Below the pieces are notes generated by a model, which worked only from the letters and a program-made list of their open reading frames with translations, was not told the DNA's origin and did not search any database. The position numbers and the translations under genes are program-made. DNA of 51,740 bases from an uncultured Clostridia bacterium (GTDB lineage: Bacteria; Bacillota; Clostridia; TANB77; CAG-508), in contig CALXVM010000014.1 in NCBI GenBank assembly GCA_944392105.1, forward strand, positions 1 through 51,740, read 5' to 3'. Shown one piece after another: positions 18,864 to 29,136 of this stretch (positions are counted from its first letter, which is position 1; every line of letters begins with the position of its first letter).

Positions 18864-20264
18864 TTATAATTCATTTACTAATTCTTTGAACTTATTTCCT
18901 CTTTCTGCAAAATTTTTAAACAAATCAAAGCTTGCACTTGCTGGAGAAAATAATACAATCTCTCCTTTTTCTGCAATTTTATTTGCCAATTCTACAGTTT
19001 CTTTTAATGTATTGCAATGATAAATGGGCATACTCTTGTGTTCCAATGTCAATTCTTTTACAACTGCATCGTGTATTTTGTCAGCAGTTGCTCCCATTAA
19101 TATTAGTTTACTTACATTTTCTACAATAGGTTTTGCTATTGGAGTATAGTCTAAATGTTTATCATATCCTCCGGCTATTAAAACTATTTTTTCATCAAAA
19201 GAGTTTAATCCTGCTATTGTTCTAGATGGGCTTGTTCCTATTGAGTCATTATACCAATTTATGCCGTTAATATTTCTTACAAGCTCAAGTCTATGTTCAA
19301 CTCCTGAAAATTCTTCAATAGTCTTTATTTGACTTTCCACACTTACTAAAGAGCTGGTTGCCGCAATTGCTGCACATGCATTTTCACAATTATGTACTCC
19401 TCTTAACTTCATATCTTTTTGCCTTAGAACATGCCTTCTTATGCCATCTTTACATATTTTTATCATTCCATCATCATAAATTACGCCATTGTCTAGCTTA
19501 GTTTTGCTACTAAAATATATAACATTGCCTTTGGCTTCTTTTGAAATTTTTTTAGTAATTTCATTATCATAATTTGTTACTAAAATTCCATTTTTATCTT
19601 GATACCTAAATATGTTCTTTTTAGAGTCAATATATTCTTCATAAGATTTATGTATGTCTAGATGATTTGGAGCAATATTTGTTATTACAGAAATATTAGG
19701 GCTAATTTCCATATTCATTAATTGGAAACTACTCATTTCTAATACAACTATATCATTTGGAGTCATATTTTTAATTTCTGTAAATAGTGGAATACCTATA
19801 TTTCCTCCTAAGAAACAATTATATCCTGCATCTTTTAAAATAGCATAAATTAAGCTTGTAGTTGTTGTTTTTCCATCACTTCCAGTTACTCCAATAATTT
19901 TGCATGGTGCTAATTTTAAAACCATTTCTATTTCAGAAGTTAATATAGCACCTCTTTTTACCTCTGCTACAATTTCTGGTGTATCTGGTCTGCAACTTGG
20001 TGATCTAAATATTATATCAAAACCATTTAAATTATCTAAGTTATTTTTTCCTGCATATAAATTAAAATTGTATTCTTCTATTTTGTTTAGTACATCATTT
20101 TCAAAGTTTTCTTTGTCTTTTTTATCAAAGATTGATACCTTTGCATTTAAACTATGTAAATAATCAAGCATTGGTAAATTGCTTACACCTAAACCTATAA
20201 TAGCTACTTTCTTATTGTTTAAAAATTTTTCAAAATCATCTAATTTTGTATTAAAATATGACAT
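18864..20264 (-). CDS. murD: UDP-N-acetylmuramoyl-L-alanine:D-glutamate ligase
   Basis: MurD adds D-Glu to UDP-MurNAc-L-Ala in cytoplasmic peptidoglycan precursor synthesis. The 466-aa protein has an N-terminal Rossmann-like domain (KVAIIGLGVSNLPM), the ATP-binding motif GVTGSDGKTTTTSLI of Mur ligases, and the central His/Asn region (NIAPNHLDIHKSYEEY). The C-terminal domain has WYNDSIGTSPSRTIAGL and a conserved SPASASFDLFKNFAERG end. Its ATG directly follows the stop codon of the cytidylate kinase gene, so the two are coupled. It is not in a dcw cluster here. Confidence 0.96.
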   Translation of the reverse strand: MSYFNTKLDDFEKFLNNKKVAIIGLGVSNLPMLDYLHSLNAKVSIFDKKDKENFENDVLNKIEEYNFNLYAGKNNLDNLNGFDIIFRSPSCRPDTPEIVAEVKRGAILTSEIEMVLKLAPCKIIGVTGSDGKTTTTSLIYAILKDAGYNCFLGGNIGIPLFTEIKNMTPNDIVVLEMSSFQLMNMEISPNISVITNIAPNHLDIHKSYEEYIDSKKNIFRYQDKNGILVTNYDNEITKKISKEAKGNVIYFSSKTKLDNGVIYDDGMIKICKDGIRRHVLRQKDMKLRGVHNCENACAAIAATSSLVSVESQIKTIEEFSGVEHRLELVRNINGINWYNDSIGTSPSRTIAGLNSFDEKIVLIAGGYDKHLDYTPIAKPIVENVSKLILMGATADKIHDAVVKELTLEHKSMPIYHCNTLKETVELANKIAEKGEIVLFSPASASFDLFKNFAERGNKFKELVNEL

Positions 20265-20948
20265 TTACAACACTCCTATCTTACTTAAAACTTCATTTGC
20301 TGACTCTTTTACACTTTTACAATTTGTAACATCTACTACTATTGTTTTATCATATATTTTGTAGTATCCTGCTTCTTCTTGTAATTTGTCTCTTTCTATA
20401 ATATTATTTCTAATTTCGTCTTCATCGCATTTTCCATTATATTGTATGCATTTTCTTTTAACTCGTTCATCCAAAGATGCTGTCACAAAAATATGATAAT
20501 CAAGTTCTGGATAAATTTTCATTAAATCTCTTCCAGATACTATAACATTATATTTTTCTTTAAATTGGTCTATTATTTTCTTACCAAAAACGTAAAAGTT
20601 TTTGTTGTCTGCTACTTTGCTTATTTCAGAAACAGCCATTGAAGATTTTGCAGATTGTATTTTTTCTTCTTCTATTTCTTTTCCATCTATTAAAATTATT
20701 GTATCTCTGTTTTCTATTTTTATTTCAATTTTTAATTTTTCCATTACAGATTTTATATCAACATGTTGCATATTCTTTTTTAAGTCTTCTAAATTTATGC
20801 CAGAAGTCATTAGCGCATAGACAATCGCTCTATATAAATTTCCACCTTCTAATATTATACTATTTGGAATTAAATTAAGTAGTTCTCTACAAATTGCTGT
20901 TTTTCCTGCTCCAACATATCCTTCAATTCCAATTACTTTATTTTCCAT
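20265..20948 (-). CDS. cytidylate kinase-like nucleoside monophosphate kinase
   Basis: This 227-aa protein is a P-loop kinase with Walker A GIEGYVGAGKT at the N-terminus. It also has the CMP-kinase-like middle (ILIDGKEIEEEKIQSAKSSMAVSEIS), VIVSGRDLM, and ITASLDERVKRK-type lid residues (VTASLDERVKRKC). The order fits the Cmk family, which phosphorylates CMP and dCMP. Sequence drift in the P-loop (YVGAGKT instead of PAGAGKS) makes the exact substrate uncertain. The first ORF codon is ATG 20957; ATG 20948 has better spacing from GAG. Zero spacing to murD suggests a two-gene operon. Confidence 0.8.
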   Translation of the reverse strand: MENKVIGIEGYVGAGKTAICRELLNLIPNSIILEGGNLYRAIVYALMTSGINLEDLKKNMQHVDIKSVMEKLKIEIKIENRDTIILIDGKEIEEEKIQSAKSSMAVSEISKVADNKNFYVFGKKIIDQFKEKYNVIVSGRDLMKIYPELDYHIFVTASLDERVKRKCIQYNGKCDEDEIRNNIIERDKLQEEAGYYKIYDKTIVVDVTNCKSVKESANEVLSKIGVL

Positions 20949-21202
20949 AAAATTCATCTCATTTCTTTTTATTTATTAAATATTAACATTAATAATATAA
21001 GCATATTTTCTTTTATATACTGTTGCTAATTTTTTAGTGCAAAAATTATAAATATTTATTTTATATTTTTATTATCTTACATTTTATTTTAAAATAATTT
21101 TAGATTTTCAAAAACATTATACTACATTTTTTATGTGTTTTGTATATTTTTTATTTTTTTGCACAAAATATAATTGAAAATAAGAAATGGAGGTGCTGTA
21201 AC

Positions 21203-21301
21203 ATGCCAGATAAGAAAAACAATAAAAATAATAATAGCAACAAAAATAATAACCAAAATCAAAACAATAATAAAAATGAAAAAAATAATAACAATAAATA
21301 G
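21203..21301 (+). CDS. 32-residue Asn/Lys-rich mini-protein
   Basis: A short ORF has a strong ribosome site (GGAGGTGCTGTAAC before ATG). It encodes MPDKKNNKNNN followed by an almost pure run of Asn, Lys and Gln, about 60 percent Asn. A bidirectional terminator lies about 105 bases downstream. It has no signal peptide and is too short for automatic callers. Such sequences are seen as disordered small proteins in low-GC spore-formers, and I cannot name a role. Because A-rich DNA encodes Asn/Lys by chance, the ribosome site and terminator are the main support. Confidence 0.5.
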   Translation: MPDKKNNKNNNSNKNNNQNQNNNKNEKNNNNK

Positions 21302-21405
21302 TTTTGCAATTGCTTATAGTTAATATTAGTTCAAACTAGTTGCGTTTTTGTATATTAAACTTAAATATATTTTTGTAGAATTATAGGAAAATATAATATT
21401 AACAT

Positions 21406-21454
21406 AAAAAATAACCTTTCTGTACATTTAATAAGTATTAGAAAGGTTATTTTT
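21406..21454. terminator. bidirectional terminator
   Basis: AAAAATAACCTTTCT and AGAAAGGTTATTTTT form a 15-bp perfect stem with T-runs on both strands. It serves the plus-strand mini-protein gene and the minus-strand gene ending at 21476. Confidence 0.8.
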
Positions 21455-21475
21455 ATACAAATATTAATTAAGTAT

Positions 21476-21748
21476 TTATCTTTCTTCATCTTCTAGTTCA
21501 GTAGCAAGCCTTTTAGCTTTTCTCTGTGGATTGTTAGCTTTTCTTTCTACTTGTTCTTCAAATTTTCTAGTTTTAGGATTTAAAATATACTTTACTCTTC
21601 CCTCTCCTTGTAATAATTCAACAACACATTTTTCTTGTTCAAATGGATTACTTTTCATTGAATATATGGATAAGGCATCATTTTCCGGCATTGCATATTG
21701 TATAAATTTTTGGTACATACTAAATAATTCGGTAATGCCGTGGCTTTT
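21476..21748 (-). pseudogene. C-terminal part of a frameshifted transglutaminase-like protein
   Basis: The ATG-bounded ORF (21476-21718, 80 aa) lacks a ribosome site. Its frame is open upstream and reads SHGITELFSMYQKFIQYAMPEN without a break, which joins well to the end of the upstream ORF. The two ORFs therefore look like one gene of about 280 codons split by one extra A in an AAAA run at 21745-21748. The end is polar and basic (RKANNPQRKAKRLATELEDEER). It could be a sequencing error or a real mutation. Confidence 0.55.
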
Positions 21749-22325
21749 GTGGATCTCCTATTCTATGTAAATTTGCAAATATTAATTCTAATCTTTGCTT
21801 TGGAGAAAGCTTATCTGTTTGTATTGCATCTCTAATAATATGCCAATGCTCGTTTGAATATCCTATTTTATCATTTATATATCCTAAATTTACATCTATT
21901 TTTCTTAATTCTTCCGGCTCTAAAGTATCTATAGAAAAATAGTTTGTACTACAGCCAAATTGAATATTTTTTAAGTCTTGCGTTAAGTCTGTCTCATGCT
22001 CTAATCCATCTTCATCTATAAAATTATTAAAGCAATGTTCTCCTCCATCAGACATTATACTATTTGGAATTTTTGCTAAATCCAATAGTTGTTTATATTG
22101 TTTTGCAAGAGTTGTACAAATAATAATATTTGGATTGCTATATGGTTTGTGTATATATGCCAAATTTTCTTCTGCTTCTCCATACATAAAATATTTGTAT
22201 TCTGGGTCATAAAAACTACGTTTTCCAAGCTCCAAATATAAATATCTTGCTTTTGGAATTATACCTCTTACGTCTTCTGGCATATTTTTTATAAAATCTT
22301 CTAATCTTTTTATTTGCATTAACAT
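21720..22325 (-). CDS. transglutaminase-like protein (N-terminal part; frameshifted)
   Basis: This 201-aa ORF contains a plausible papain/transglutaminase triad: Cys in NIIICTTLAKQYKQLL, His in GGEHCFNNFI and Asp in HETDLTQDL. Spacing and order (C, H, D) match bacterial transglutaminase-like peptidases. I did not recognise a named family. The last residues PRHYRII appear to be out of frame; the other frame continues into the next ORF. The ribosome site is weak (GAAAGA) and the start could be the Met two codons in. A possible role is protein crosslinking or peptide cleavage, which is unproven. Confidence 0.55.
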   Translation of the reverse strand: MLMQIKRLEDFIKNMPEDVRGIIPKARYLYLELGKRSFYDPEYKYFMYGEAEENLAYIHKPYSNPNIIICTTLAKQYKQLLDLAKIPNSIMSDGGEHCFNNFIDEDGLEHETDLTQDLKNIQFGCSTNYFSIDTLEPEELRKIDVNLGYINDKIGYSNEHWHIIRDAIQTDKLSPKQRLELIFANLHRIGDPQKPRHYRII

Positions 22326-22482
22326 CAGTCTTTCATTTCGTAATTTTAATTCTCATATAAGCTTTTCTAAAGTTCTTTTAATATTGTTCTCTGTTGTAGA
22401 TTTTATATTTACTATCACTAGTTAATTTTAAATATTTTTTAACTATTATTTAAAATTTATTTATAAACTTATAATTAATATA

Positions 22483-25308
22483 TTACTTTTCTAAGTATTT
22501 TTTTAAGAATTTTCCTGTATAGCTGTATTCATTTCTTGCTACTTGTTCTGGAGTTCCTACAGATATAATTTGTCCTCCTTTGTCTCCACCTTCTGGGCCT
22601 AGGTCTATAATGTAATCTGCAGTTTTTATTAAGTCTAAATTGTGTTCGATAACAATTATACTATTTCCTGTGTCAACAAGTCTTTGTAAAATATCTACTA
22701 ATTTATGTACGTCTGCAATATGAAGTCCTGTTGTAGGCTCATCTAATATGTATAATGTCTTTCCCGTTGCTTTCTTAGAAAGCTCTGTGGCAAGTTTTAT
22801 ACGTTGTGCCTCTCCTCCAGATAATGTTGTAGAAGGTTGTCCTAACTTTATATAGCCTAAACCAACATCATATAATGTTTGTATTTTATTTTTAATTCTA
22901 GGTATATTTTTGAAGAATTCTAATGCTTCTTCTACTGTCATGTTTAAAACATCCGAAATTGTTTTATCTTTATATTTTACCTCTAAAGTTTCTCTATTAT
23001 ATCTTTGACCTTTACAAACCTCACATGGTACATATACGTCTGGTAAAAAATGCATTTCTATTTTTAATACACCATCTCCATTGCAAGCCTCACATCTACC
23101 ACCTGCTACATTAAAGCTAAATCTGCCTTTGTCATATCCACGCATTTTAGCTTCGTTTGTTCCTGCAAAAATATCACGTATAAAGTCAAATACTCCTGTA
23201 TAAGTTGCAGGGTTTGAACGTGGTGTTCTTCCTATTGGAGATTGGTCTATGTTAATTATTTTATCAATATTTTCTATACCTTTTATTTCTTTACATTTAC
23301 CTGGCTTTTCATTTGAACCATTTAATTCTCTTGCAATAGTTTTATATAGAATCTCATTAACTAATGTACTTTTTCCAGAACCTGAGACACCCGTAACACA
23401 AATAAATTGTCCTAGTGGAAATTTAACATTTATATTCTTTAAATTATGCTCTGTCGCACCTTTTACTTCAATTGCTCTTCCATTAGACTTTCTTCTTTTT
23501 TCTGGAACGTGGATTTGCTTTTTACCACTTAAATATTGACCTGTAATAGATTCTGGTACTAATTTTATTTCTTCTGCAGTACCTTGTGCCATAATGTTTC
23601 CCCCATGTACTCCTGCTCCTGGTCCTATATCTATAACTTGGTCTGCAGCATACATAGTATCTTCATCATGCTCTACAACTAATACACTATTTCCTAAATC
23701 TCTTAATTTTTTTAATGTAGCTAATAATTTATCGTTGTCTCTTTGATGTAATCCTATACTAGGTTCATCTAGTATATATAGTACACCTGTAAGCCCAGAG
23801 CCAATTTGAGTAGCAAGTCTAATACGTTGAGCCTCTCCACCTGATAAACTTCCTGCATTTCTAGATAAAGTTAAATAATCTAAACCAACATCTATTAAAA
23901 ATTGAAGTCTTTTGTTTAACTCTTTTAAAATTTGGTCTGCTATCATTTGTTCTGTTTTATTTAGAGTTAGAGAATTTAAGTAATTCATTATTTTATCTAT
24001 TGACATGTCTGTTAGTTCATTTATGTTCTTATCTCCAACTTTTACAGCTAAAACCTCTGGTTTTAACCTTGCGCCATGGCAGTCTGGACATTCCATTTCG
24101 CTCATATACATTTCATAAAAATCTCTCATTCCTTGAGATTTTGTTTCATTATATCTTCTTTCTAGAGTAGGAATTACTCCCTCAAAAGGTGCTGTATATT
24201 TTCGAGTTCCAGCAGCAGAAGTATACTCAAAGTCTATAGCTTCCGTTCCTGTACCATACAAAATTTTATTTAAAAAGTCTCTTGGCAATTTCTTAATTGG
24301 AACAGAAATATCTACACCATAGTGTCTACCAATACTTTCAAAATACATTTTTGCCATGGTGTCTCCTCTTTTCATAGTACTTGCACCAAAAGCTTTTACA
24401 CCATCATATAAAGTTTTATTTTTATCTGGAATTATTAAATCTTCGTCCATTTTCATTAAATAGCCTATACCTGTACAAGCCGGACATGCACCAATAGGGT
24501 TATTAAATGAAAACATTCTAGGTGTTAATTCTTCAAAACTTATTCCACAATCTGGACATGCATAATTTTGGCTAAATAATATTTCTTTTTGCCCAGGTAT
24601 ATCTATGTTTACCAAATTATTTGCATTTTTAAGTGCAATTTCAACAGATTCAGTAAGTCTGCTTCTAATGTCTGGTTTTATAACTAACCTATCTACTACA
24701 AGTTCTACGCTATGTTTTTTCTTTCTATCTATATTTATGTCATCTGTTAATTCGTAAATTTCTCCATCTACTCTAACACGTACAAAACCTTGTTTTTGAA
24801 ATTCTTGTAACAGTTTAGCAAACTCTCCCTTTCTGCCACGAACAATAGGTGCTAAAACTTGAATTTTAGTACCTTCTTCTAAAGACATAATACTATCTAT
24901 AATTTGGTCTATTGACTGCTTTTCTATTTTTTTACCGCATTTTGGACAATAAGGAACACCAATTCTAGCATATAAAAGACGAATATAATCGTATATTTCT
25001 GTTACAGTTCCAACAGTTGAACGAGGATTTCTAGATGTAGTTTTTTGATCTATTGAAATTGCTGGTGAAAGACCTTCTATAGACTCTACATCTGGTTTTT
25101 CCATTAAACCTAGGAATTGTCTTGCATAGGAAGATAGGCTTTCTACATATCTCCTTTGTCCTTCTGCATATAAAGTATCAAATGCAAGCGAAGATTTACC
25201 AGATCCAGAAAGTCCTGTTATAACAACTAGTTTGTCTCTTGGTATTTCTAAATTTATATTTTTTAAGTTATGCTCTTTTGCTCCTTTTATTACTATACTA
25301 TTTTGCAT
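22483..25308 (-). CDS. uvrA: excinuclease ABC subunit A
   Basis: UvrA is the damage-recognising ATPase of nucleotide excision repair and loads UvrB. The 941-aa protein has two ABC units: Walker [13 protein letters not shown] near the start and [14 protein letters not shown] in the second half, with signatures [13 protein letters not shown] and [13 protein letters not shown]. Zinc modules show as CPKCGKK, CPDC...CPAC and CEACNGDG...CEVC. Length and order are normal. GGGGG precedes the ATG by five bases. uvrB lies about 1.1 kb away on the other strand, separated by two small genes. Confidence 0.98.
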   Translation of the reverse strand: MQNSIVIKGAKEHNLKNINLEIPRDKLVVITGLSGSGKSSLAFDTLYAEGQRRYVESLSSYARQFLGLMEKPDVESIEGLSPAISIDQKTTSRNPRSTVGTVTEIYDYIRLLYARIGVPYCPKCGKKIEKQSIDQIIDSIMSLEEGTKIQVLAPIVRGRKGEFAKLLQEFQKQGFVRVRVDGEIYELTDDINIDRKKKHSVELVVDRLVIKPDIRSRLTESVEIALKNANNLVNIDIPGQKEILFSQNYACPDCGISFEELTPRMFSFNNPIGACPACTGIGYLMKMDEDLIIPDKNKTLYDGVKAFGASTMKRGDTMAKMYFESIGRHYGVDISVPIKKLPRDFLNKILYGTGTEAIDFEYTSAAGTRKYTAPFEGVIPTLERRYNETKSQGMRDFYEMYMSEMECPDCHGARLKPEVLAVKVGDKNINELTDMSIDKIMNYLNSLTLNKTEQMIADQILKELNKRLQFLIDVGLDYLTLSRNAGSLSGGEAQRIRLATQIGSGLTGVLYILDEPSIGLHQRDNDKLLATLKKLRDLGNSVLVVEHDEDTMYAADQVIDIGPGAGVHGGNIMAQGTAEEIKLVPESITGQYLSGKKQIHVPEKRRKSNGRAIEVKGATEHNLKNINVKFPLGQFICVTGVSGSGKSTLVNEILYKTIARELNGSNEKPGKCKEIKGIENIDKIINIDQSPIGRTPRSNPATYTGVFDFIRDIFAGTNEAKMRGYDKGRFSFNVAGGRCEACNGDGVLKIEMHFLPDVYVPCEVCKGQRYNRETLEVKYKDKTISDVLNMTVEEALEFFKNIPRIKNKIQTLYDVGLGYIKLGQPSTTLSGGEAQRIKLATELSKKATGKTLYILDEPTTGLHIADVHKLVDILQRLVDTGNSIIVIEHNLDLIKTADYIIDLGPEGGDKGGQIISVGTPEQVARNEYSYTGKFLKKYLEK

Positions 25309-25410
25309 AATTGCCCCCTTAGTACAAAAATCTCTGCTTAATTATTGTAAAACATTAGTTCGTTTTTGTCAATAAAATTAAATGAATAATCAATAATAAT
25401 GTGAATTAAT

Positions 25411-25450
25411 AAAAACTAAGTATATAGATTTTATCTAATAACTTAGTTTT
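25411..25450 (-). terminator. terminator of the 53-aa protein gene
   Basis: AAAACTAAGT pairs with ACTTAGTTTT and is followed by TTTTTATT on the minus strand, 26 nt past the stop codon at 25476. Confidence 0.7.
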
Positions 25451-25475
25451 CATACGTTCTTAAATTATTTTATAA

Positions 25476-25637
25476 TTATAATGTTTCTCTATATATAAAA
25501 GATTTTTCATTGCTGTTTTCTTTGTTTTGTACTTCTACTACTAATGGTTGTTCGTGCATTTTTGATGGCGTAAATTCTGCATTAACTTGTGCTGATTTTG
25601 CTTCCATATATTTATCTGTAATATCAAATATTCCCAT
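25476..25637 (-). CDS. 53-aa protein of unknown function
   Basis: This small ORF has GGAGG five bases before ATG 25637 and a clear terminator after the stop codon. The product begins MGIFDITDKYMEAKSAQVN and ends EKSFIYRETL. It is hydrophilic, without Cys, signal peptide or membrane helix. I do not recognise a family. The good ribosome site, single-gene unit and sensible codon use make it likely real. It is too short for most gene callers. No function can be proposed. Confidence 0.6.
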   Translation of the reverse strand: MGIFDITDKYMEAKSAQVNAEFTPSKMHEQPLVVEVQNKENSNEKSFIYRETL

Positions 25638-25819
25638 AAGTACCTCCTATATAATAAACTATTTTTAGTTTACCATTTTTTTTCTTTTTTTCATACAGAT
25701 ATATTATATCATTTTTCAAGGTAAATGTCTAGACAATTGTTGCTTAAATATTATCGTTTTTTAGTGTTTCTATTATATTCTTTTTGTTAATTTTATTTAA
25801 AGAATATTTTATTATATAT

Positions 25820-25861
25820 AAAGCACCCTAACCATTTTAGAATATATGGTTAGAGTGCTTT
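25820..25861 (-). terminator. terminator of the 129-aa protein gene
   Basis: A 14-bp stem with one G-T (AAGCACTCTAACCA on the minus strand) lies about 15 nt past the stop codon at 25878. Confidence 0.75.
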
Positions 25862-25877
25862 CGCTGTAGACTAATTA

Positions 25878-26267
25878 TTACGGTCTCATTTGAGATAAGG
25901 CTTCTACCTTCTTTCTGGTATCCTCTCCTTTCAAAGTAAAGTAATAGATTTCGTACTTTTCCGGTAGCATTTGCTGGTTGTAAACATACTCATTATTGTA
26001 TGTTAGCCAGTAGATGGAAAACACATCTTCAAGGTGATTTACTCTTGCAAGAGTAATGGAGTATCCAGTCGGAATATATAAATCCCCATACTTGCAGATT
26101 TTTCCACTCCCTTCTGGTTTCAGCATATTTTCGAGAATTCGATCATATACTTCTTTTGAGACAAAAATTGCTTTGTCTCTCATGCTTTTTCCTTTGAAGG
26201 TTTCCAAAATATCCCGTACAGGATACATTGCTCCCTCCGAAATACCTATAACATTTACCCTTGACAT
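25878..26267 (-). CDS. 129-aa protein of unknown function, foreign codon use
   Basis: I do not recognise this soluble alpha/beta protein (MSRVNVIGISEGAMYPVRDI ... VEALSQMRP). It has no signal peptide or membrane helix, and one Cys. The ribosome site is GGGGA eight bases before the ATG. The promoter is TTTACT, 17 bp, TATAAT (26314-26342), identical to that of the lipoprotein unit at 50.3-51.0 kb. It forms a compact single-gene unit between uvrA and uvrB, with noticeably more G and C at third positions than its neighbours. That suggests acquisition from another genome. Confidence 0.6.
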   Translation of the reverse strand: MSRVNVIGISEGAMYPVRDILETFKGKSMRDKAIFVSKEVYDRILENMLKPEGSGKICKYGDLYIPTGYSITLARVNHLEDVFSIYWLTYNNEYVYNQQMLPEKYEIYYFTLKGEDTRKKVEALSQMRP

Positions 26268-26313
26268 AATATTAGTCCCCTTTCTGTCTATAATGTTGCT
26301 AGGGCATATAAAT

Positions 26314-26342
26314 ATTATACTATATTTTTATTCAAAAGTAAA
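26314..26342 (-). promoter_or_regulatory. promoter of the 129-aa protein gene
   Basis: TTTACT (26337-26342) and TATAAT (26314-26319) are spaced by 17 bp, about 50 bases before the start codon. Confidence 0.65.
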
Positions 26343-26464
26343 CATAATGTTGTAATACTATTTTAAAGCAGGCTCACACATAGATTACACCTTATTTGAG
26401 CTTGTTAGTTGTATTTTCCACTAAAATATGGTATAAATAATATGTTATTTATAGGGGGCAAGTT

Positions 26465-28420
26465 ATGTTTAAATTAGTATCTAATTATAAACCAACAGGA
26501 GATCAACCACAAGCAATCGAATATTTAAGCAATGGAATAAAAGAAGGTAAAAAATTTCAAACTCTGCTTGGTGTTACAGGTTCTGGAAAAACTTTTACTA
26601 TGGCAAATATTATACAAAAAGTTCAAAAACCTACTCTTGTTTTAGCTCATAACAAAACTTTAGCAGGTCAACTATACAGTGAGTTTAAAGAATTTTTTCC
26701 AGAAAATAATGTAGAGTACTTTGTTTCATATTATGACTATTACCAACCAGAAGCTTATATTCCCCAATCAGATACATATATAGAAAAAGATGCATCTATA
26801 AACGATGAAATAGATAAATTACGTCACTCTGCTACTGCTGCACTTTTTGAAACACGTGATGTTATTATAGTAGCTTCTGTATCTTGCATCTATGGTTTAG
26901 GTGACCCTATTGATTATGAAAATATGGCAGTTTCTTTAAGACCAAATATGAAAGTTGAAAGAAACGAAATGCTTAAAAAACTAGTTAATATGCAATATAC
27001 AAGAAACGAGCTTGACTTTAAGCGTGGTACTTTTAGAGCTAAAGGTGACATTGTAGAAATATATCCTTCTAATGAGAGTGAATCAGCTATTCGTGTTGAA
27101 TTCTGGGGAGATGAAATAGAAAAATTAGTTGAAATAAACCCTTTAACAGGTAAAGTTACTGCGAATAGAACACATGTTATAATATTCCCTAACTCACACT
27201 ATGTAACAACATCTGATAAAATGCAACGAGCTTTAGACAGTATTGAAAAAGAAAAAGAAGAACGAGTAAAATACTTTAAAGAAAATAATAAACTAATTGA
27301 AGCACAAAGAATTGAGGAAAGAACAAATTTTGATATTGAGATGATGAAAGAAACAGGATTTTGCCAAGGTATTGAAAACTATTCAAGACATATTAGTGGT
27401 CGTGCACCTGGCTCTCCTCCTTTCACATTATTTGATTATTTTCCAAAAGATTTTTTACTACTAATAGATGAGTCACATGCTACAATACCGCAAGTAAGAG
27501 CTATGTATAACGGAGACAGGGCTAGAAAAGAATCTTTAGTTAAATATGGCTTTAGACTACCTTCTGCTTTTGATAATAGACCTTTAACTTTTAAAGAATT
27601 TGAAGAAAGAATAAATCAAGTTGTGTTTGTTAGTGCTACTCCTGCCGAATATGAAAAAGAGCATTCTAAAGAAAATGTTGTAGAACAAATTATAAGACCA
27701 ACTGGATTGTTAGACCCACAAATAGAAGTTAAACCAGTTACAAATCAAATAGATGATTTAATTGAACAAATTAAAGACAGAACAGAAAAAAATGAAAGAG
27801 TTTTAGTAACTACTTTAACTAAAAAAATGGCAGAAGATTTAACCTCTTATTTAGCAGGAATTGATATAAAAGTTAGATATATGCATTCTGACATTAAAGC
27901 ATTAGAAAGAATGGAAATTATAAGAGATTTACGCTTGGGTGAATTTGATGTTTTAGTTGGAATAAATCTTTTAAGAGAAGGTTTGGATATTCCAGAGGTA
28001 TCATTAGTTGCCATTTTAGATGCCGACAAAGAAGGATTTTTGCGTTCAGAGCGTTCTTTAATACAAACTATAGGCCGTGCTGCCAGAAATACAGATGGAA
28101 AAGTTATAATGTATGCAGATGAACTAACTGAATCTATGGAAAAAGCAATTAGCGAAACAAACCGTAGAAGAAAAATTCAGATGGAATACAACAAAGAGCA
28201 CAATATTACACCTCAAACTATTAAAAAATCAATAAGAGATACAATTAAAGCAAGCTATGTTGAAGATATCCAAGAAGAATACAAATTGGATAAAAATGCA
28301 GATATGCAAGACATTATTAATAAACTTACTGATGAAATGCTTAAATATGCAGCAGATATGGAATTTGAAAAAGCCGCTGAAGTACGTGACAAGATAAAAG
28401 AATTAGAAAATTTAAGCTAA
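26465..28420 (+). CDS. uvrB: excinuclease ABC subunit B
   Basis: UvrB is the helicase-like core of nucleotide excision repair; it verifies damage and recruits UvrC. The 651-aa protein has Walker [12 protein letters not shown] at about 38-47, the beta-hairpin region ([21 protein letters not shown]), DESHA as the Walker B box, and helicase motifs V/VI (GRAARN). The C-terminal UVR domain that binds UvrC ([18 protein letters not shown]) is intact. GGGGG precedes the ATG. It is the only large plus-strand gene in this half of the window. Confidence 0.98.
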   Translation: MFKLVSNYKPTGDQPQAIEYLSNGIKEGKKFQTLLGVTGSGKTFTMANIIQKVQKPTLVLAHNKTLAGQLYSEFKEFFPENNVEYFVSYYDYYQPEAYIPQSDTYIEKDASINDEIDKLRHSATAALFETRDVIIVASVSCIYGLGDPIDYENMAVSLRPNMKVERNEMLKKLVNMQYTRNELDFKRGTFRAKGDIVEIYPSNESESAIRVEFWGDEIEKLVEINPLTGKVTANRTHVIIFPNSHYVTTSDKMQRALDSIEKEKEERVKYFKENNKLIEAQRIEERTNFDIEMMKETGFCQGIENYSRHISGRAPGSPPFTLFDYFPKDFLLLIDESHATIPQVRAMYNGDRARKESLVKYGFRLPSAFDNRPLTFKEFEERINQVVFVSATPAEYEKEHSKENVVEQIIRPTGLLDPQIEVKPVTNQIDDLIEQIKDRTEKNERVLVTTLTKKMAEDLTSYLAGIDIKVRYMHSDIKALERMEIIRDLRLGEFDVLVGINLLREGLDIPEVSLVAILDADKEGFLRSERSLIQTIGRAARNTDGKVIMYADELTESMEKAISETNRRRKIQMEYNKEHNITPQTIKKSIRDTIKASYVEDIQEEYKLDKNADMQDIINKLTDEMLKYAADMEFEKAAEVRDKIKELENLS

Positions 28421-28599
28421 AATTATTTTAAATAAATTTAAATATAAGCTTATATTTAAGATTAATTATTACATTATTACATTGTAATTTTTGAAATTAT
28501 TTTAAAATTCTCTAACTCAAATTATCTCTACTTGCATAGTATATTAAATTCAATTATACTTTATAATAATTTAATTTATAAAACTTGCTATATAAAAAT

Positions 28600-28622
28600 A
28601 ACCCCGGAAATACTCCGGGGTT
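28600..28622 (-). terminator. terminator of the 121-aa protein gene
   Basis: AACCCCGGA and its complement form a 9-bp GC-rich stem, followed by ATTTTTATA on the minus strand, five nt past the stop codon at 28628. It is one of the most GC-rich stems in this stretch. Confidence 0.8.
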
Positions 28623-28627
28623 TGTGT

Positions 28628-28993
28628 TTAGTTATTGGACCAACCGCCACCGTCGGCATCTCCATCGTGATACGGACGATTGAAACGATTGGCTTTTTTG
28701 GGTGGATGTTCCAGAGCATAGCTCAGTCGTTTGCTCCGCTTGGCAGCAACTTCCAGCATATGATATGCTGCACTGCCTTTTGGGGCATCCAGGGCACTTA
28801 CTCCGCAAAGCGTAAGAGCACTGTTTTCTTTTACGGCTCCTACAGGAGTTACGGTAAATCCCCAGGAAATAAGCTTTTCCTGCTGTTTCGGGTAGAGTTC
28901 GCGCATTGCGAACACATATCCGCGGTTCAAGGCTAAACCCTCAAACCAATCCAGGAGGTCGACCCGCTCACGGCGGTCAATTCCATCTGTCAT
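28628..28993 (-). CDS. 121-aa protein of unknown function, strongly foreign composition
   Basis: I do not recognise the product (MTDGIDRRERVDLLDWFEGL ... DADGGGWSNN). It looks soluble and mostly helical in the first 100 residues, with a His/Gly/Asp-rich tail. The coding DNA is close to 50 percent GC against about 30 percent around it, the sharpest contrast in the window. It has its own promoter (TTTACA, 17 bp, TATAAT), a structured leader, GGAGG seven bases before the ATG, and a GC-rich terminator touching the stop codon. I read it as a recently acquired single-gene unit. Confidence 0.6.
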   Translation of the reverse strand: MTDGIDRRERVDLLDWFEGLALNRGYVFAMRELYPKQQEKLISWGFTVTPVGAVKENSALTLCGVSALDAPKGSAAYHMLEVAAKRSKRLSYALEHPPKKANRFNRPYHDGDADGGGWSNN

Positions 28994-29007
28994 CTCTATT
29001 CCTCCAA

Positions 29008-29099
29008 TAACAAAATTCGATGTGTGCCACGGTATACCGCAGCGTCTGGTAAAGAAACATCGTACATAAAATTATATCACTATTTTGGAATTATGTAAA
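29008..29099 (-). promoter_or_regulatory. promoter and palindromic leader of the 121-aa protein gene
   Basis: TTTACA (29094-29099) and TATAAT (29071-29076) have 17-bp spacing. The leader between promoter and gene can fold: CGATGT and ACATCG flank the perfect palindrome CGGTATACCG. This could be an operator or an RNA hairpin. Confidence 0.55.
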
Positions 29100-29136
29100 G
29101 GATTTTTTTGCAGATAGCATATTATAAATTTCAATT

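Noticed and set aside
28532..28936. 134-codon plus-strand ORF opposite the 121-aa gene
   Set aside because: The minus gene has promoter, GGAGG, and a terminator abutting its stop codon; the plus ORF begins in AT-rich intergenic DNA and reads through that terminator.
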